From Intestinimonas massiliensis (ex Afouda et al. 2020) (lineage in GTDB: Bacteria; Bacillota; Clostridia; Oscillospirales; Oscillospiraceae), in the NCBI RefSeq assembly GCF_001244995.1, contig NZ_LN869529.1, positions 317,454 to 381,453 on the forward strand: DNA of 64,000 nt, given 5' to 3'. Below the pieces are notes generated by a model. It was not told where the DNA came from and did not search any database. It worked only from the letters and a program-made list of their open reading frames with translations. Made by a program: the position numbers and the translations under genes. Of this stretch, positions 15,771-23,623 are shown piece by piece (the stretch's first letter is position 1; each line of letters starts with the position of its first letter).

Positions 15771-17097
15771 CGGAAAGAAAATGGCGGAGTCCCAGTCCAC
15801 CGCCGTCAAAAAGCTGAAGGCCACGGCCGCCGCCGGAGCCCATCAAAAGGAGTGGTTTACCGGGCTGAAGGCACGGGTGGAGGCGGGCGAGGACTTCGGT
15901 TACCTCAACGCCGACGTACCCATGGAGGTCCTGCGGGCCATGGACATCCCCTTTGTGGTCAATCAGTGGTGGGCCGCCATCTGCGGAGCCAAGCGCATGA
16001 CCAAAAAGTATTACGGCCTGCTGCGGGAGGCCGGCTACCGGGATGACCTGTGCTCCTACTGTGCCACCGCCTTTGCCGAGAGCCTGGACCCCGACGACCA
16101 CAAGAGGGACGCCGAGGGCAGGCCTCTGGGGCCCTGGGGCGGTCTGCCTGCCCCCACCATCGCCATCACCCGGCTGACCTGCGACTGTCAGAGCAAGATC
16201 TTTGAACTTTTTGCACAGAATCACGGGGCCAGCTTCTACGCTATGGAGAATACCGTGGCTCGGAAGACCCCCCTAAAGTGGTTTGAGCTGGCCCCCGACC
16301 GCTGGGAGGAGCTCTACGACACCGACCGCCTGGATACCGCCGTGGAGGAGCTTAAGGAGCTCATCCGCTTCCTGGAGATGAAGACCGGGAAGATGTTCGA
16401 CATCAACAAGCTCGAGCAGGTGATGAACCTTATCAACGAGCAGGAGATGTGGTACAAAAAGACCCGGGACCTCATCGCCGCTTGCCACCCCGTGCCCGTC
16501 ACCGTGGTGGATACCATCAACGCCGTGATGCAGGCCCAGTGGCAGCGGGGTACCCAATGGGCTGCCGACCATGCCAAAAGCCTGTATGAGGAGGTCAAGG
16601 CTCTGGCCGACAAGGGCGAGGCCGCCGTGCCCAACGAGAAGTACCGCCTGATGTGGATTGGACGGGGCATCTGGCACGATTTCAGCTTCTATCAGCGCTT
16701 TGAGCAGAAGTACGGCGCGGTATTCATGTGGAGCATGTATCTGGCCATGGGGGCGGACGCCTACATCCGCAACCACGTCGAGGCCGATCCCCTACGGGCC
16801 CTGGCCGCCCGTTATATCGGCATGGAGGACTTTCTCCACATGCCGCCCTGGAACAGCCAGTGGTATCTCCAGCAGGCCGCCCAGAACGATATCGACGGCG
16901 TGGTCTACATGGTGCCGGAGAACTGCATGCAGGCGGTGGAAGGCAGCTACTTCATCAAAAAGGCCCTGGAGGACGCAGGCATCCCGGTGCTCATCTTCAA
17001 GGCCGACCCAGTGGATGCCCGTAAGTGGAACGCCGACACCATGACCGGGCTGGTGGAGGAGTTTATCGAGCAGCGGGTCATCCCCAATAAAAAATGA
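15763..17097 (+). CDS. 2-hydroxyacyl-CoA dehydratase subunit (HgdA/FldB-like) 2
   Basis: A 444-residue partner subunit of the same family (DVPMEVLRAMDIPFVVNQWW, a Cys pair in DDLCSYCATAFAES likely to hold the [4Fe-4S] cluster, ITRLTCDCQSKIFELFAQ, and DIDGVVYMVPENCMQAVEGS). The GTG at 15763 is chosen because AAAGGAGG lies 8 bases upstream. It forms the heterodimer with the preceding gene product. The stop codon overlaps the first TGAAC operator at 17095. Which 2-hydroxyacyl-CoA is used is unknown. Confidence 0.87.
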   Translation: MADGKKMAESQSTAVKKLKATAAAGAHQKEWFTGLKARVEAGEDFGYLNADVPMEVLRAMDIPFVVNQWWAAICGAKRMTKKYYGLLREAGYRDDLCSYCATAFAESLDPDDHKRDAEGRPLGPWGGLPAPTIAITRLTCDCQSKIFELFAQNHGASFYAMENTVARKTPLKWFELAPDRWEELYDTDRLDTAVEELKELIRFLEMKTGKMFDINKLEQVMNLINEQEMWYKKTRDLIAACHPVPVTVVDTINAVMQAQWQRGTQWAADHAKSLYEEVKALADKGEAAVPNEKYRLMWIGRGIWHDFSFYQRFEQKYGAVFMWSMYLAMGADAYIRNHVEADPLRALAARYIGMEDFLHMPPWNSQWYLQQAAQNDIDGVVYMVPENCMQAVEGSYFIKKALEDAGIPVLIFKADPVDARKWNADTMTGLVEEFIEQRVIPNKK

Positions 17098-17120
17098 ACT
17101 GGTTCATATGAATGTGTTCA
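17095..17120. promoter_or_regulatory. Tandem operators TGAACTGGTTCA and TGAATGTGTTCA
   Basis: A perfect 12-bp dyad TGAACTGGTTCA (17095-17106) is followed two bases later by a one-mismatch copy (17109-17120). The same TGAACNNGTTCA dyad occurs at 25266, 25344, 32415 and 32504, always near PucR-linked genes. It differs from the LexA box (GAACNNNNGTTC) by a 2-base shorter spacer. Confidence 0.6.
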
Positions 17121-17145
17121 CAAATGCAAAAAACGGTATTATAAT
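17117..17145 (+). promoter_or_regulatory. Promoter-like element before the CoA-transferase
   Basis: TTCACA (17117-17122), 17 bases, TATAAT (17140-17145). The -35 overlaps the second operator copy. The start codon is only 16 bases after the -10, so a transcript from here would nearly lack the AGGAGG site (17148-17153); its use is uncertain. Confidence 0.4.
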
Positions 17146-17161
17146 ATAGGAGGTACTTACT

Positions 17162-18382
17162 ATGGCTTGCAGAGGACCGCTTTCCGGTTACCGCGTTTTG
17201 GATATGACCCAGTTTGAGTCCGGCACTGTGTGCACCGAGACCCTGGCTTGGCTGGGGGCCGACGTATTCAAGGTGGAGCGCCCGGTGAAGGGGGAATTGG
17301 GTCGTTATTCCCAGGCCAATCCGGGCGTGGACAGCTACGGCTTTTTGGTGATGAACATGAACAAAAAGTCCATCACCTGCAACGCCAAGGCCCCTGAGGG
17401 CCTGGATCTGCTCAGGCGCCTGGTGGCCAAATGCGACGTCGTCGTGGAGAATATGGGGCCCGGCTCCATGGACAACCTGGGGCTGACCTATGAGGCGTGC
17501 CGGGAGATCAACCCGAAGATCGTCTATGCCAGCCTGAAGGGCTTCGCGCAGGACGGCCCCTACGCCGACTACCCAGCCTTCGACCCCATCGCCACCCACA
17601 CCGGCGTCATGGTCTCCGCCACCGGTCTGCCCGAGCAACCCATCAAGTGCGGCATCTCGGTGGCCGACTCCGGCACCGGCATCACCCTGGCCATGAGCAT
17701 CATCGCCGCCCTGCTCCAGCGGGAGCGGGAGGGGATCGGCCAGCGGGTAGACGTGGCCATGCAGGACTTTATGATCGGTCTGAGCCGTTCCCAGTGGGAG
17801 CCCTACCTCAACAACGGAAAGCCCAACCGCCGGGTGGCCAACGGGATGCCCCTGGAGGATGTGGCCCCGTCGGACACGTATCCCTGCAAGCCTTTCGGGC
17901 CCAACGACTATGTGCACATCTACTGCTCCCGCCACCCCGGCAGCAAGCAGTGGGACAATCTGTGCGATGTCATCGGGCGGCCCGACCTGAAGCAGGACGT
18001 CTGCCCCGAGATGGCTACGCCCCGCTCCCGGTACGAGCACCGGGAGATCTGCGACAGTGCCATCAAGGACTGGCTGAAGGACTATGACAAAATCACCGCC
18101 ATGGATATCCTGTGCAAGGCGGACATCCCTGCCGGCGCATTGCTGGACTGCGCCGACATCACCAACGATCCCCAATATCTGGAGCGGGGCATGATCGTGG
18201 AGATCGAACATCCCGAGCGGGGCAAGGTGAAGGTGCCCGGCTTCGCGCCAAGACTCAGCGAGAATCACGTGGAGTACCAGTGCAGCCCGGCGCTGGGCGG
18301 CAGCAACCAGGAAGTCTATGGGGGGCTGTTGGGCCTGTCTGGTGAGGAACTGGACGCATTGAAGGAGAAAAAGGTCATCTGA
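17162..18382 (+). CDS. Family III CoA-transferase (CaiB/BaiF type)
   Basis: A 406-residue CoA-transferase: LSGYRVLDMTQFESGTVCTE, LGADVFKVERP, NMNKKSITCNAKAPEG, DVVVENMGPGSMDNLGL, and PAFDPIATHTG containing the conserved catalytic Asp position of the family. It moves CoA between carboxylic acids without ATP, typically activating the acid substrate with the product acyl-CoA as donor. Together with the dehydratase it makes a 2-hydroxyacid-to-enoate cycle like FldA-FldBC or HadA-HadBC. AGGAGG precedes the ATG. The operator pair immediately upstream suggests separate control inside the operon. Confidence 0.9.
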   Translation: MACRGPLSGYRVLDMTQFESGTVCTETLAWLGADVFKVERPVKGELGRYSQANPGVDSYGFLVMNMNKKSITCNAKAPEGLDLLRRLVAKCDVVVENMGPGSMDNLGLTYEACREINPKIVYASLKGFAQDGPYADYPAFDPIATHTGVMVSATGLPEQPIKCGISVADSGTGITLAMSIIAALLQREREGIGQRVDVAMQDFMIGLSRSQWEPYLNNGKPNRRVANGMPLEDVAPSDTYPCKPFGPNDYVHIYCSRHPGSKQWDNLCDVIGRPDLKQDVCPEMATPRSRYEHREICDSAIKDWLKDYDKITAMDILCKADIPAGALLDCADITNDPQYLERGMIVEIEHPERGKVKVPGFAPRLSENHVEYQCSPALGGSNQEVYGGLLGLSGEELDALKEKKVI

Positions 18383-18404
18383 CCGTGCCAGAGGGCATGC
18401 CGCC

Positions 18405-18461
18405 AGACCGGCGCGCCGCCGTCGCTCCCTGCTCTGGAGCGGGGCGGCGCGCCGGTCTTTT
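18405..18461 (+). terminator. Terminator after the CoA-transferase
   Basis: A 16-bp perfect stem (AGACCGGCGCGCCGCC with GGCGGCGCGCCGGTCT) with a 22-base loop and TTT. It may attenuate rather than block transcription into the ligase gene. Confidence 0.7.
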
Positions 18462-18493
18462 GTGCCGGATACGGGGAAAAGGGAGAGAAAGAC

Positions 18494-20095
18494 GTGAGGA
18501 ACATGCTGCCATTGGAAGACCTGACCGTGGGAGGGCTGCTGCGGCGGACGGCCCGGCGGTTTCCGGACCGGCCGGCCCTGGAGTACCGGGGCCGGGTGTG
18601 GAGCTATGCCGCACTGGACGGGGAGGTGGATCGGACGGCCCGGCGGCTGCTGGGCTGGGGTGTGGACAAAGGGGACCACCTGGCTCTCTGGTGCGAGGCG
18701 GAGCCCAACGCGATCGTGCTGCTGTATGCGGCGAGCCGCATCGGCGCAGTCACCGCGCTGCTGAACACCAGCCTGGGGCGGACGGAGCTCAAAACACTTC
18801 TGGAGCGCAGCGACATCCGGTATCTGGTGATCGGAGATGGCTATAAAGAGCTGGACTACCCCGCGCTTTGCCGGGGCCTGACGGAGGAGTTGTCCGGACT
18901 GAAGGCGGTCCTCTACGCGGGGCAGCGGGGCTGCGGCGGGTATGCGGCCCTGGAGGATCTGGAGGAAGGTATGGCCTCGGAGGAGGTGCTGGCTGGGGCA
19001 GAGGTCCGGGTGCGGCCGGAGGACACCGCCTTTCTCCTCTATACCAGCGGTACCACCAGCGTCCCCAAGGCGGTACTGGGCAGCCACTACAGCCGGGTCA
19101 ACAGCGGTATCCAGCAGGCCAACGACCTGGGGGCCACCCAGGCCGACCGCTTCTGCGTGGCTATGCCCATCTTCCACTGCTTCTGCCTGTCTGTGAATGT
19201 GATGGCGGCCTGCGCGGTCGGCGCCTGCCTGTATTTGCCGGAATCCCGGCGGACTGCCGCCCTGCTGGAGGCGGTGAGTCAGGGACGCTGCACCGTCATG
19301 AGCAGCGTCCCAGCCCTGTATCACGCCATGCTTTGCCGCCCCGACTTTGACACCTGGGACATCTCCACCCTACGGACCGGCTTCATCGGTGGCAGTCAGT
19401 ATCCGCCCCGGCTTTTTCGGGAAATCAACGACCGCTTCGGATTTACGCTGCTGTCTAGCTTAGGGCAGACCGAGGCCACCGCCGGCATCACCACCGCCGC
19501 CCTGGGTGATTCTCTGGAGGTGCGGGCCACCACGGTAGGACACTTTATGGACCACCTAGAGGGGAAAATCGTCTGTCCCCGCACCGGGGCGCAGCAGCCC
19601 GCGGGGCAGATGGGAGAGATCTGCGTGCGGGGCTACGCCGTTATGCAGGGCTATTACCGCCAGCCGGAGTGCACCGCCCGGACTATAGACGCCGACGGTT
19701 GGCTCCACACCGGGGATATGGGGTATCTGGACGGCGATGGGAACGTGCATCTGACCGGCCGTCTGAAGGAACTCATCATCCGGGGCGGCGAGAACATCAG
19801 CCCGGCGGAGGTGGAGGCAGTGCTGGCCGGAGACGACCGCGTAGAGACCTGCAAGGCGGTGGGCGTGCCCGACCCCCACTACGGGGAGGTGGTCTGCCTG
19901 TGCGTGGTATGCCGCAAGGGGGCCCGCTGCACAGAGGCGGAACTGAAGACGGAGCTGAAAGCCGGCCTGGCCGACTTCAAGGTGCCCCAGTACATCCTGT
20001 TTTTGGAACGCCTGCCTGAGACCCTGACCGGAAAGGTCCGGGTGCAGGAGCTCAAGGACCTGGCGCGGGAGACCCTGGGCCTGACCTCGGACTGA
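18494..20095 (+). CDS. Acyl-CoA ligase (adenylate-forming enzyme)
   Basis: A 533-residue class I adenylate-forming enzyme: FLLYTSGTTSVPKAV (P-loop-like A3), SLGQTEATAG (A5), WLHTGDMGYLDGDGNVHLTG (A7), GRLKELIIRGGENISPAEVE (A8) and a C-terminal Lys in LTGKVRVQELKDL (A10). It would convert a carboxylic acid plus ATP and CoA to acyl-CoA, AMP and PPi. It may prime the CoA-transferase cycle by producing the first acyl-CoA. Start GTG 18494; an ATG three codons later is an alternative. It lies behind a terminator, so expression may differ from the genes before it. Confidence 0.9.
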   Translation: MRNMLPLEDLTVGGLLRRTARRFPDRPALEYRGRVWSYAALDGEVDRTARRLLGWGVDKGDHLALWCEAEPNAIVLLYAASRIGAVTALLNTSLGRTELKTLLERSDIRYLVIGDGYKELDYPALCRGLTEELSGLKAVLYAGQRGCGGYAALEDLEEGMASEEVLAGAEVRVRPEDTAFLLYTSGTTSVPKAVLGSHYSRVNSGIQQANDLGATQADRFCVAMPIFHCFCLSVNVMAACAVGACLYLPESRRTAALLEAVSQGRCTVMSSVPALYHAMLCRPDFDTWDISTLRTGFIGGSQYPPRLFREINDRFGFTLLSSLGQTEATAGITTAALGDSLEVRATTVGHFMDHLEGKIVCPRTGAQQPAGQMGEICVRGYAVMQGYYRQPECTARTIDADGWLHTGDMGYLDGDGNVHLTGRLKELIIRGGENISPAEVEAVLAGDDRVETCKAVGVPDPHYGEVVCLCVVCRKGARCTEAELKTELKAGLADFKVPQYILFLERLPETLTGKVRVQELKDLARETLGLTSD

Positions 20096-20109
20096 AAGGG
20101 GGGAGGAAC

Positions 20110-21465
20110 ATGGCGCTGTTCGTCCGGGACCGGAGCTTTTATCGGAAGATCTTGCTCCTCGGCGGGCCCATCTCGGCCCAGCAGATCATTACGGTGGGGG
20201 TCAATATGATGGACACCGTGATGCTGGGACAGTTGGATGAGACGGCTCTCTCCGCCAGTTCCATGGCCGCCCAGGTCCACAACCTGTTCCATTTCATGTG
20301 CATGGGGTTGGGGATGGGGGCCAGCGTGCTCATCGCCCGGTACTGGGGCGCGGAGGAGCACGCCAGCCTGCGCAAGACCCTGGTGCTGATGTACCGCTTC
20401 TGCCTGCTGACGGCGCTGGTGTTCACGGCGGCGGTGGCGGCGGCTCCGGCGGGCATCATGGGACTGCTGACGCCGGACGGAGAGGTGGTGGCCGAGGGCG
20501 TGCGCTACCTGCGCTGGGCACTGCCCTGCTTTTTCTTCTATGGCTTATCCATGACCACCACCATCGTCCTGCGGAACACCGGACAGATGCACATTCCGCT
20601 GCTCACAGCGGTGGGGGCCTTCTTCCTCAATATCTTTTTCAACTGGATGTTTATTTTCGGCAAGTTGGGGGCCCCCGCCATGGGGGTGGCGGGGGCGGCT
20701 CTGGGTACCCTCATCAGCCGGGCCTTTGAATTTGCCGTCATCTGCGGCTATTTCCTCCTGCGGGACCGGAAGCTCCGGTTCCGGGTCCGGGACCTGCTGC
20801 TGCCCTGCGGCGACCTGTTGCCGGAGTATCTGCGTATCTCCCTACCCGTGCTGGTCAGTGACACCCTGCTGGGACTGGGAAACAGCATGACCATGGCGGT
20901 GGCCGGTCATATCGGCCGGACCTTTATGTCGGCCAACACCATTACCAGCGTCGCCCAGCAGATTACCACCGTATTCACAGCGGGGTTGGGGCAGGCGGCG
21001 GTCATCATTACCGGAAACACCCTGGGCCTTGGCGAGATGGAGAAGGCCCAGCGGCAGGGCGTGACCTTTGCGGTGCTGGGGGTCCTTCTGGGCGGGCTGT
21101 GCGGCGGGATCATTGTGGCGGTCAGCCCTCTGGGGGTGGGAAGCTACCAGATCACGGCGGAGACCCACGCCGTGGCGATGGAGCTGATGAACGCGGTGGG
21201 AGTGATAACGGTGTTTATGGCCGTCAGTTCCATCCTGACCAAGGGGGTGCTCCGGGGTGGAGGCGACACCCGTTTCTTGATGGTTGCCGACGTGTGTTTC
21301 CTCTGGGTGGTCAGCGTACCGCTGGGGGCCGGGGCGGGCCTGGTGTGGGAGTGGCCGCCCTTCTGGATCTTTTTCTGCCTGCGCATCGACCACGTTATCA
21401 AGGCGGTGTGGTGTATCTTCCGCCTGCGGAGCGGTAAGTGGATCAAGAGAATCCGGGCGGTTTAG
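20110..21465 (+). CDS. MATE family efflux transporter
   Basis: A 451-residue, 12-span membrane protein with the two-bundle MATE pattern: ISAQQIITVGVNMMDTVMLG at the first span, MGLGMGASVLIARYWGAEE, ALPCFFFYGLSMTTTIVLRN, and the repeat half around LLGLGNSMTMAVAGHIG and KGVLRGGGDTRF. The family exports cationic or organic compounds by Na+ or H+ antiport. As last cargo gene it may export a pathway product or a toxic intermediate. GGGGGAGG precedes the start. Confidence 0.9.
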   Translation: MALFVRDRSFYRKILLLGGPISAQQIITVGVNMMDTVMLGQLDETALSASSMAAQVHNLFHFMCMGLGMGASVLIARYWGAEEHASLRKTLVLMYRFCLLTALVFTAAVAAAPAGIMGLLTPDGEVVAEGVRYLRWALPCFFFYGLSMTTTIVLRNTGQMHIPLLTAVGAFFLNIFFNWMFIFGKLGAPAMGVAGAALGTLISRAFEFAVICGYFLLRDRKLRFRVRDLLLPCGDLLPEYLRISLPVLVSDTLLGLGNSMTMAVAGHIGRTFMSANTITSVAQQITTVFTAGLGQAAVIITGNTLGLGEMEKAQRQGVTFAVLGVLLGGLCGGIIVAVSPLGVGSYQITAETHAVAMELMNAVGVITVFMAVSSILTKGVLRGGGDTRFLMVADVCFLWVVSVPLGAGAGLVWEWPPFWIFFCLRIDHVIKAVWCIFRLRSGKWIKRIRAV

Positions 21466-21474
21466 GCTCGAGTG

Positions 21475-21507
21475 AAAAAAGGCAGCGGCGTAGCCGCTGC
21501 CTTTTTT
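21475..21507 (+). terminator. Terminator at the right end of the element
   Basis: GGCAGCGGC-GTA-GCCGCTGCC stem with A6 before and T6 after (usable on both strands). Located 12 bases from the right repeat, it keeps element transcripts from running into the dpaA 3' half and dpaB. Confidence 0.85.
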
Positions 21508-21519
21508 CTGTGTCCGACC

Positions 21520-21539
21520 GCCAATGCGGTGCCCACCGC
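21520..21539 (+). repeat. Right attachment repeat (attR core)
   Basis: GCCAATGCGGTGCCCACCGC, identical to 9160-9179. The next base differs (A here, G at the left), which fixes the repeat at exactly 20 bp on that side; the base before also differs (C here, G left). Confidence 0.9.
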
Positions 21540-22011
21540 AGAGGGGGCCGTGCAGATCGCCATGGAGGAGCTGCCCATCACTCTACATCGGGCCCGGGTG
21601 CTGGTGCTGGGCTTTGGGCGGCTGGGCAAGCTGGCGGCCCACCGCTTCGCCGCCTTGGGGGCCAAGGTCAGCGTAGCGGCCCGAAAGTGGGCCGATCTGG
21701 CCTGGGCGGAGGCCTACGGCTACGGGGCGGAGCGCATCGACCAACTGGGAGGCTGGCTGTGCGCCTATGATTTGGTAATCAACACAGTGCCCGGCCGGGT
21801 GCTGGGCGCCGGCTACCTGGCCGACCTGAAGCCCGGCTGTCTGGTGGTGGACCTGGCCTCCAAGCCCGGGGGAGTGGACCTGGAGGCGGCGTCCCAGATG
21901 GGAGTCCGGGTGATCTGGGCCCTGTCGCTGCCGGGCAAGGTGGCTCCCGTCACAGCGGGCCGGGCCATACGGGACACGATCTATCACATTTTGCATGAGT
22001 TAGGAGTATGA
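21520..22011 (+). CDS. dpaA: Dipicolinate synthase subunit A, 3' portion (interrupted)
   Basis: Frame-continuous C-terminal 163 codons of DpaA: ANAVPTAEGAVQIAMEELPI, the Rossmann motif VLVLGFGRLGKLAA, INTVPGRVLGAGYL, LVVDLASKPGGVDLEA and LPGKVAPVTAGRAIRDTI, all typical of SpoVFA. It has no start codon or ribosome binding site of its own. Joined to 8782-9179 it gives 289 residues, the normal DpaA length. Its TGA overlaps the ATG region of dpaB, as in an intact dpaAB operon, which argues that the gene is still under selection. Confidence 0.93.
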   Translation, partial: ANAVPTAEGAVQIAMEELPITLHRARVLVLGFGRLGKLAAHRFAALGAKVSVAARKWADLAWAEAYGYGAERIDQLGGWLCAYDLVINTVPGRVLGAGYLADLKPGCLVVDLASKPGGVDLEAASQMGVRVIWALSLPGKVAPVTAGRAIRDTIYHILHELGV

Positions 22012-22013
22012 CT

Positions 22014-22598
22014 ATGGAACACCTGCGCGTGGGCTTTGCCTTCTGCGGCTCCTTTTGTACCTATGACAAGGCCATGGCGGCGCTGGAGCAGGTACGGGCC
22101 CGCTACGGGGACGTGACGCCCATCGTCTCGGAAAGAAGCGCCGATACCGACACCCGCTTCGGGGAGGCCCATGAGTTTATGCGGGAGATGGAGCGCATCT
22201 GCGACAAGCGGGTGATCGATTCCATCCCCAAGGCGGAGCCCATCGGCCCGCAAAAACTGCTGGATGTGCTGGTCATCGCCCCCTGCACGGGCAGTACCCT
22301 GGCCCGGCTGGCCAACGGCTTCAGCGACACGGCGGTGACCATGGCGGCCAAGGCGATGTGGCGCAACGGCCGCCCCGTGGTGCTGGCCGTGAGCACCAAC
22401 GACGGACTGGGCGCGTCGGCCAAGAACATCGGCGCGCTGCTGGAGAAAAAGTACGTATACTTTGTCCCCTACGGACAGGATGATCCGGAGAAGAAACCCA
22501 CCTCCCTGGTGGCCGACTTCACCCGAATCCCGGATACCATCGACGCGGCGCTTGAGGGCAGGCAGCTTCAGCCCCTGCTGCTGGCCGCCGGGTGTTGA
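22014..22598 (+). CDS. dpaB: Dipicolinate synthase subunit B
   Basis: A 194-residue flavoprotein-like subunit (SpoVFB): LRVGFAFCGSFCTYDKAM, DVLVIAPCTGSTLARLANGF with the PxTGnt flavin-binding pattern, VVLAVSTNDGLGASAKNIG. It completes dipicolinate synthase with DpaA. Start at 22014: AGGAG lies 7 bases upstream; an ATG at 22008 overlaps the dpaA stop but is too close to the site. As long as the element sits in dpaA, dpaB would be separated from the dpa promoter by 12 kb and several terminators. Confidence 0.93.
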   Translation: MEHLRVGFAFCGSFCTYDKAMAALEQVRARYGDVTPIVSERSADTDTRFGEAHEFMREMERICDKRVIDSIPKAEPIGPQKLLDVLVIAPCTGSTLARLANGFSDTAVTMAAKAMWRNGRPVVLAVSTNDGLGASAKNIGALLEKKYVYFVPYGQDDPEKKPTSLVADFTRIPDTIDAALEGRQLQPLLLAAGC

Positions 22599-22604
22599 GA
22601 AAGC

Positions 22605-22648
22605 GCAAAAAGGCCGTGGACGGCGTACGCCGTCCACGGCCTTTTTGC
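22605..22648. terminator. Bidirectional terminator between dpaB and the activase gene
   Basis: A 44-bp perfect palindrome centred between 22626 and 22627 with A5/T5 runs (GCAAAAAGGCCGTGGACG arm). It serves the converging dpaB and glycyl-radical activase genes. Confidence 0.85.
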
Positions 22649-22687
22649 TGCGCCGCCAAGGGCGCCTTCCCCTTTTTCACCGCCGAT

Positions 22688-23623
22688 CTACTTCACCACA
22701 AAGCCGTATCCGCGCAGGATGTCCCGCAGACGCTCCACCTCCTCCTGGGAGGGGGTACGGCTGGTGAAGCCCTCGGTGCCGGGCTCAAGCTGTTCCCGCT
22801 TGCCCTGGCCCAGGTTGTGGTAGGGCAGCAGGTTGATCTCACTGCACCGGATGGCCTTTTCGGTCAAAAAACGGCCCAGAGCGTGCAGGTTTTCCGCACG
22901 ATCATTACAGGGCGGGATGACCGGGCAGCGGACGATGATGGTGCAGTCCGTCCGGCGGGAAATGTGCTCCAGGTTGGCTAGAATCAGCTCATTTCCCTGG
23001 CCGGTGTACGCCCGGTGCCGGGCGGAATCCATGTGCTTTATATCGTAGAGAACGATATCGGTGTGGGCGAGGACCGGTTCCATGACCGCCCAGGGCACCG
23101 CACCGCAGGTCTCCACGGCGGTGGTAATGCCCGCCTGCCGGCACAGCTCTGTCAGGGCCCCGGTGAATTGTGGGTGCGCCAGGGCCTCGCCGCCAGTGAC
23201 GGTAAGCCCGCCGTCCGTGCCGTAAAAGAGCCGGTCTCCGGCCACCTCGTCAAAGGCTTCGCCCGCTGTCATGGTATGGCCCATGATGCTGCGGGCCTCG
23301 GTGGGACAGCCATCCACACAGCGGCCGCAGGCGGTGCAGAGCGTGCGGTCGGTGTGGACCCGGTCGGGGCGGTCCGTCCGGCGGGAGACCGCCTTTTGGG
23401 GACAGGTCTGGATGCATTGGCCGCAGCCGGTGCACTTGTCCGCAAGGTACATGAGCTGGGGCGCCCCGGCCTGGGACTCCGGGTTGGCGCACCACAGGCA
23501 CCGCAGGGGGCACCCCTTGACAAACACGTTGGTCCGGATGCCGGGCCCGTCGTGGATGCAGTAGTGCTGGATGTTGAACACGGTGCCGGGGACAGCTCTG
23601 AGAGCTTCCGTCATGGAGGTCAT
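22688..23623 (-). CDS. Glycyl-radical enzyme activase (radical SAM)
   Basis: A 311-residue activating enzyme: GPGIRTNVFVKGCPLRCLWC holds the radical-SAM CxxxCxxC (Cys38, 42, 45), followed by two inserted ferredoxin motifs (CTGCGQCIQTCP, CTACGRCVDGCP) typical of PFL2-type activases, then GGLTVTGGEALAHP and YDIKHMDSARHRAYTG. It uses SAM and an electron to place the radical on the Gly of a partner enzyme. It is the only activase here and overlaps the PucR 2 stop (ATGA), so it is cotranscribed with that regulator; its partners are presumably the enzymes at 28242 and 32576. Confidence 0.92.
   Translation of the reverse strand: MTSMTEALRAVPGTVFNIQHYCIHDGPGIRTNVFVKGCPLRCLWCANPESQAGAPQLMYLADKCTGCGQCIQTCPQKAVSRRTDRPDRVHTDRTLCTACGRCVDGCPTEARSIMGHTMTAGEAFDEVAGDRLFYGTDGGLTVTGGEALAHPQFTGALTELCRQAGITTAVETCGAVPWAVMEPVLAHTDIVLYDIKHMDSARHRAYTGQGNELILANLEHISRRTDCTIIVRCPVIPPCNDRAENLHALGRFLTEKAIRCSEINLLPYHNLGQGKREQLEPGTEGFTSRTPSQEEVERLRDILRGYGFVVK

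Larger units (their letters stand above)
9160..21539 (+). mobile_element. 12.36-kb intervening element inside dpaA (skin-like)
   Basis: The element is bounded by identical 20-bp direct repeats, one at each dpaA junction. Removing one repeat plus the 12,360 bp between repeat starts rejoins dpaA exactly in frame (398 + 472 = 870 nt, 289 codons plus stop). It carries a large serine recombinase directly inside the left end, transcribed in the dpaA direction, a terminator just inside the right end, and a metabolic cargo: PucR regulator, CitMHS transporter, two 2-hydroxyacyl-CoA dehydratase subunits, CoA-transferase, acyl-CoA ligase and MATE exporter. No phage structural, conjugation or replication genes are visible. 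Precedent: the skin element in sigK and SPbeta in spsM are excised by serine recombinases in sporulating mother cells. Excision itself is inferred. Confidence 0.92.

Noticed and set aside
17095-17106. TGAACTGGTTCA as a LexA/SOS box
   Set aside because: The Firmicute LexA box is GAAC-N4-GTTC; here the spacer is 2 bases, and none of the linked genes is SOS-related.
17078-19324. 748-codon minus-strand frame across the CoA-transferase and ligase genes
   Set aside because: Spans two real genes on the other strand and their intergenic terminator, has no domain and no ribosome binding site.
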